Of a DNA stretch of 64,000 nucleotides, positions 62,490-64,000 are shown piece by piece. This DNA comes from Phytoactinopolyspora limicola (GTDB lineage: Bacteria > Actinomycetota > Actinomycetes > Jiangellales > Jiangellaceae), in assembly GCF_011320225.1 (NCBI RefSeq), contig NZ_JAAOEN010000007.1, positions 62,001-126,000 on the forward strand, given 5' to 3'. The notes beneath the pieces are model-generated. The model was not told the origin of the DNA, searched no databases, and saw only the letters and a program-made list of their open reading frames with translations. The translations under genes and the position numbers were made by a program. Position 1 is the first letter of the stretch. Each line of letters opens with the position of its first letter.

Positions 62490-62678
62490 GTGGCGGAGCA
62501 GGAGCTATGGGATACCAAGGCCGTGGCTGAGTATCTGGGAGTGACCGCTTCAACAGTTCGGGCCTATGTCGCCCGAAATGAGATGCCAGCCCCGGACATG
62601 AGGCTTGCTGGTGGTTGGGTCTGGCACGCCTCCACGATCCGTGAGTGGCACGAAAACCGGCCAAGCCAACGCGGCTAG
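62490..62678 (+). CDS. Excisionase-like HTH protein
   Basis: 62 residues from a GTG at 62490 (MAEQELWDTKAVAEYLGVTASTVRAYVARNEMPAPDMRLAGG). The longer open frame upstream runs through the palindrome and is not likely to be translated. Winged-helix excisionase/HTH_17 type, with a Trp-rich wing. A divergent regulatory region with the GntR module on the minus strand lies directly upstream. Likely Xis or directionality factor of the ICE, though the matching integrase is not in this window. Confidence 0.8.
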   Translation: MAEQELWDTKAVAEYLGVTASTVRAYVARNEMPAPDMRLAGGWVWHASTIREWHENRPSQRG

Positions 62679-62783
62679 ATTCAGCGTAACCGAGGCAACT
62701 GCACAACATTGAACCTCGCGGTACGCGAGCTGGTCATGTCGGCGCGATCTAGTGCATTGGAGCGCGGTCTCCGCTTCAGCTTC

Positions 62784-63782
62784 TCATGGCTCCAGGTTGT
62801 GTTCAGCGAACCAGTGTTCCGGATCCAGGGTCGCTCCGTCGTGGCGAATGGTCAGATGTAAGTGCGGTCCTGTAGATAAGCCTTCGTTGCCGACGGTGCC
62901 GATTTGCTGTCCGGCATCGACGGTTCCGCGGCGGGCGACGGTGGTAGACGCCATGTGCCCATACTCGCTGGTGTGACCGTCTCCGTGGTCGATCTCGACC
63001 AGATGTGGTCCGGCCCATGGCCGGAATCCGACGAATGTGACCTTGCCTGCGGCGATGGCTAGGATAGGAGTACCGGCGGATGCGGCGAAGTCGAGCCCGT
63101 CGTGCAGTTTCCACTCGCCGGTGATCGGGTGTTCCCGGTAGCCGTACCGGTCGGTTATTCGGTAGCTCCCCTTCGCGATGGGCAACGACGCAGCACAAGT
63201 GGCGCCGTCTCCGGCCAGCTCGGCCACCCAGGCGCGTGCGTCGTCTTCCCAGTCGGCATAGCGATCGGGATAGGCGCTGCGTTGAACGGCCTGGGCGGCT
63301 TGCCCAACGGTCATCTGTTCCCAGCCGGGGATGTCGAGCAGTCCGGGCGGTTCGCTTGCTGCTCCTTGAGAGTTTGGCCCGTCGGGGCCGCCGAAGAATG
63401 CTGCCGATGCGTAGGAGACGTTCATCAGTTCGCTGGGTGTCCCCCAACCAGTTGATGGGCGTTGCTGGAACACACCGAGGGAGTCCCGGTCGCCATAAGG
63501 AAGGTTCCTCAGTCGGGTCTCGACCGCCCCGGCGGCCAACGCAACGACCAGGCCCCGATGCGGAACGCTGGCGGTTTCGCCTGCCCTGATGACGGTTCGT
63601 GCTATCCCCGTTTGCTCCGCGTCGAGTTCGCTGCTGGTGGATGCTGCACAGAACGTTCCGTGGCCATCGTCGCCGGTGTCGTCGTTGCCTGCGTCGCCGA
63701 GCACGACAGAGATGCCGAACGTGGCGGTGAGTAGGAAGGCGAGTGAGATGAATGCGAGCCCACCGATTGTCTTGCCTAGCAT
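62784..63782 (-). CDS. M23 cell-wall hydrolase (transfer type)
   Basis: 332 residues. An N-terminal membrane anchor or signal (GGLAFISLAFLLTATFGISVVLG) is followed by a lysozyme-like/scaffold region (GLVVALAAGAVETRLRNLPYGDRDSLGVFQQRPSTGWG) and a C-terminal M23 peptidase with HDGLDFAA and HLHLTI, the Zn-binding His/Asp and HxH motifs. Such hydrolases open the cell wall for conjugation. It is on the same strand as the T4SS genes and was probably next to them before cargo was inserted. Confidence 0.88.
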   Translation of the reverse strand: MLGKTIGGLAFISLAFLLTATFGISVVLGDAGNDDTGDDGHGTFCAASTSSELDAEQTGIARTVIRAGETASVPHRGLVVALAAGAVETRLRNLPYGDRDSLGVFQQRPSTGWGTPSELMNVSYASAAFFGGPDGPNSQGAASEPPGLLDIPGWEQMTVGQAAQAVQRSAYPDRYADWEDDARAWVAELAGDGATCAASLPIAKGSYRITDRYGYREHPITGEWKLHDGLDFAASAGTPILAIAAGKVTFVGFRPWAGPHLVEIDHGDGHTSEYGHMASTTVARRGTVDAGQQIGTVGNEGLSTGPHLHLTIRHDGATLDPEHWFAEHNLEP

Positions 63783-64000
63783 TTATGGTTGCCGATCAAG
63801 GACCCGTAGGAGTCGGCATCCGGACCACTCGGCCGCGCAACCGATCAGCATCTCCAGCGACGGTCGAATAAGTTGAGTCTGAGCGCTGCCGTCGCCGCCG
63901 GTGTAGTGCATCGTCTGCGTGCCGGTGACAAGGACCATCGTGGTGATGACGCCAGCGCGCGTCAGGGCAGGGTCGAGTTCGACCTCCTCGGCGCCAATGG
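63783..64000 (-). CDS. Partial gene upstream of the M23 hydrolase
   Basis: The last 71 codons of a gene that runs off the window; its TAA at 63785-63783 directly precedes the M23 ATG. The visible sequence (TTMVLVTGTQTMHYTGG, SLEMLIGCAAEWSGCRLLRVL) is not a family I know, though its position fits a small T4SS structural protein. Confidence 0.55.
   Translation of the reverse strand, partial: IGAEEVELDPALTRAGVITTMVLVTGTQTMHYTGGDGSAQTQLIRPSLEMLIGCAAEWSGCRLLRVLDRQP

Overview
The window is high-GC DNA with actinobacterial family signatures: SCO6880- and DUF6112-type conjugation proteins, DUF2637, BTAD/LysM regulators and GTG starts. It reads as most of an integrative and conjugative element (ICE) of a Gram-positive actinomycete, loaded with defence and regulatory cargo and scarred by smaller insertions. 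The genus cannot be fixed from the sequence. A tRNA-Glu(CTC) 3' fragment at 2961-3012 (minus), followed by a terminator, looks like one attachment-site end of an element lying to its right.

Layout. 1-5.5 kb: a broken HNH endonuclease copy, a DUF4143 ATPase, the tRNA fragment, a hypothetical gene, a group II intron maturase remnant and an intact HNH paralogue. 6.1-12 kb: two membrane proteins, then a two-gene operon ending in a large DUF4365/HEAT-like protein. 12.3-16.5 kb: an endonuclease/exonuclease/phosphatase pseudogene, a GntR-type regulatory module, a frameshifted DUF4143 ATPase and an overlooked 40-residue membrane peptide. 16.7-28 kb (all minus): an excisionase-like HTH protein, a LysM-BTAD membrane regulator, exported proteins and a Tad/Flp pilus set (TadE/G-like proteins, pilin, TadC, TadB, TadA, TadZ-like, CpaB-like). 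28.2-29 kb: a DUF2637 protein.

29.3-35.7 kb is a defence block: a coupled AAA+ ATPase/DUF6414 pair, and an OLD-family nuclease plus UvrD-like helicase that match a Gabija system. 36.3-40.4 kb: two Cys-rich zinc-ribbon proteins and a MobF relaxase, joined by 4-nt overlaps. 40.5-41.1 kb: a PIN toxin with its antitoxin. 41.3-44.4 kb: a primase-polymerase operon with a LexA-like box upstream. 44.7-50.8 kb: the type IV secretion core (coupling protein, VirB4-like ATPase, SCO6880, VirB6/TrbL-like, DUF6112). The M23 cell-wall hydrolase and a partial gene at 62.8-64 kb are probably the same transfer operon, separated from it by 51-62.5 kb of cargo.

That 51-62.5 kb cargo holds a CHAT protease-like protein, a second group II intron remnant, an ISL3-family transposase split by a complete recombinase-in-trio (RIT) element with ~89-bp inverted repeats, a decayed HpaB/cupin/flavin reductase/esterase cluster, and a second copy of the GntR module. 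Together the genes suggest transfer by relaxase plus T4SS with a Tad pilus encoded on the same element, possibly under SOS-type control, with several antiphage systems as cargo.
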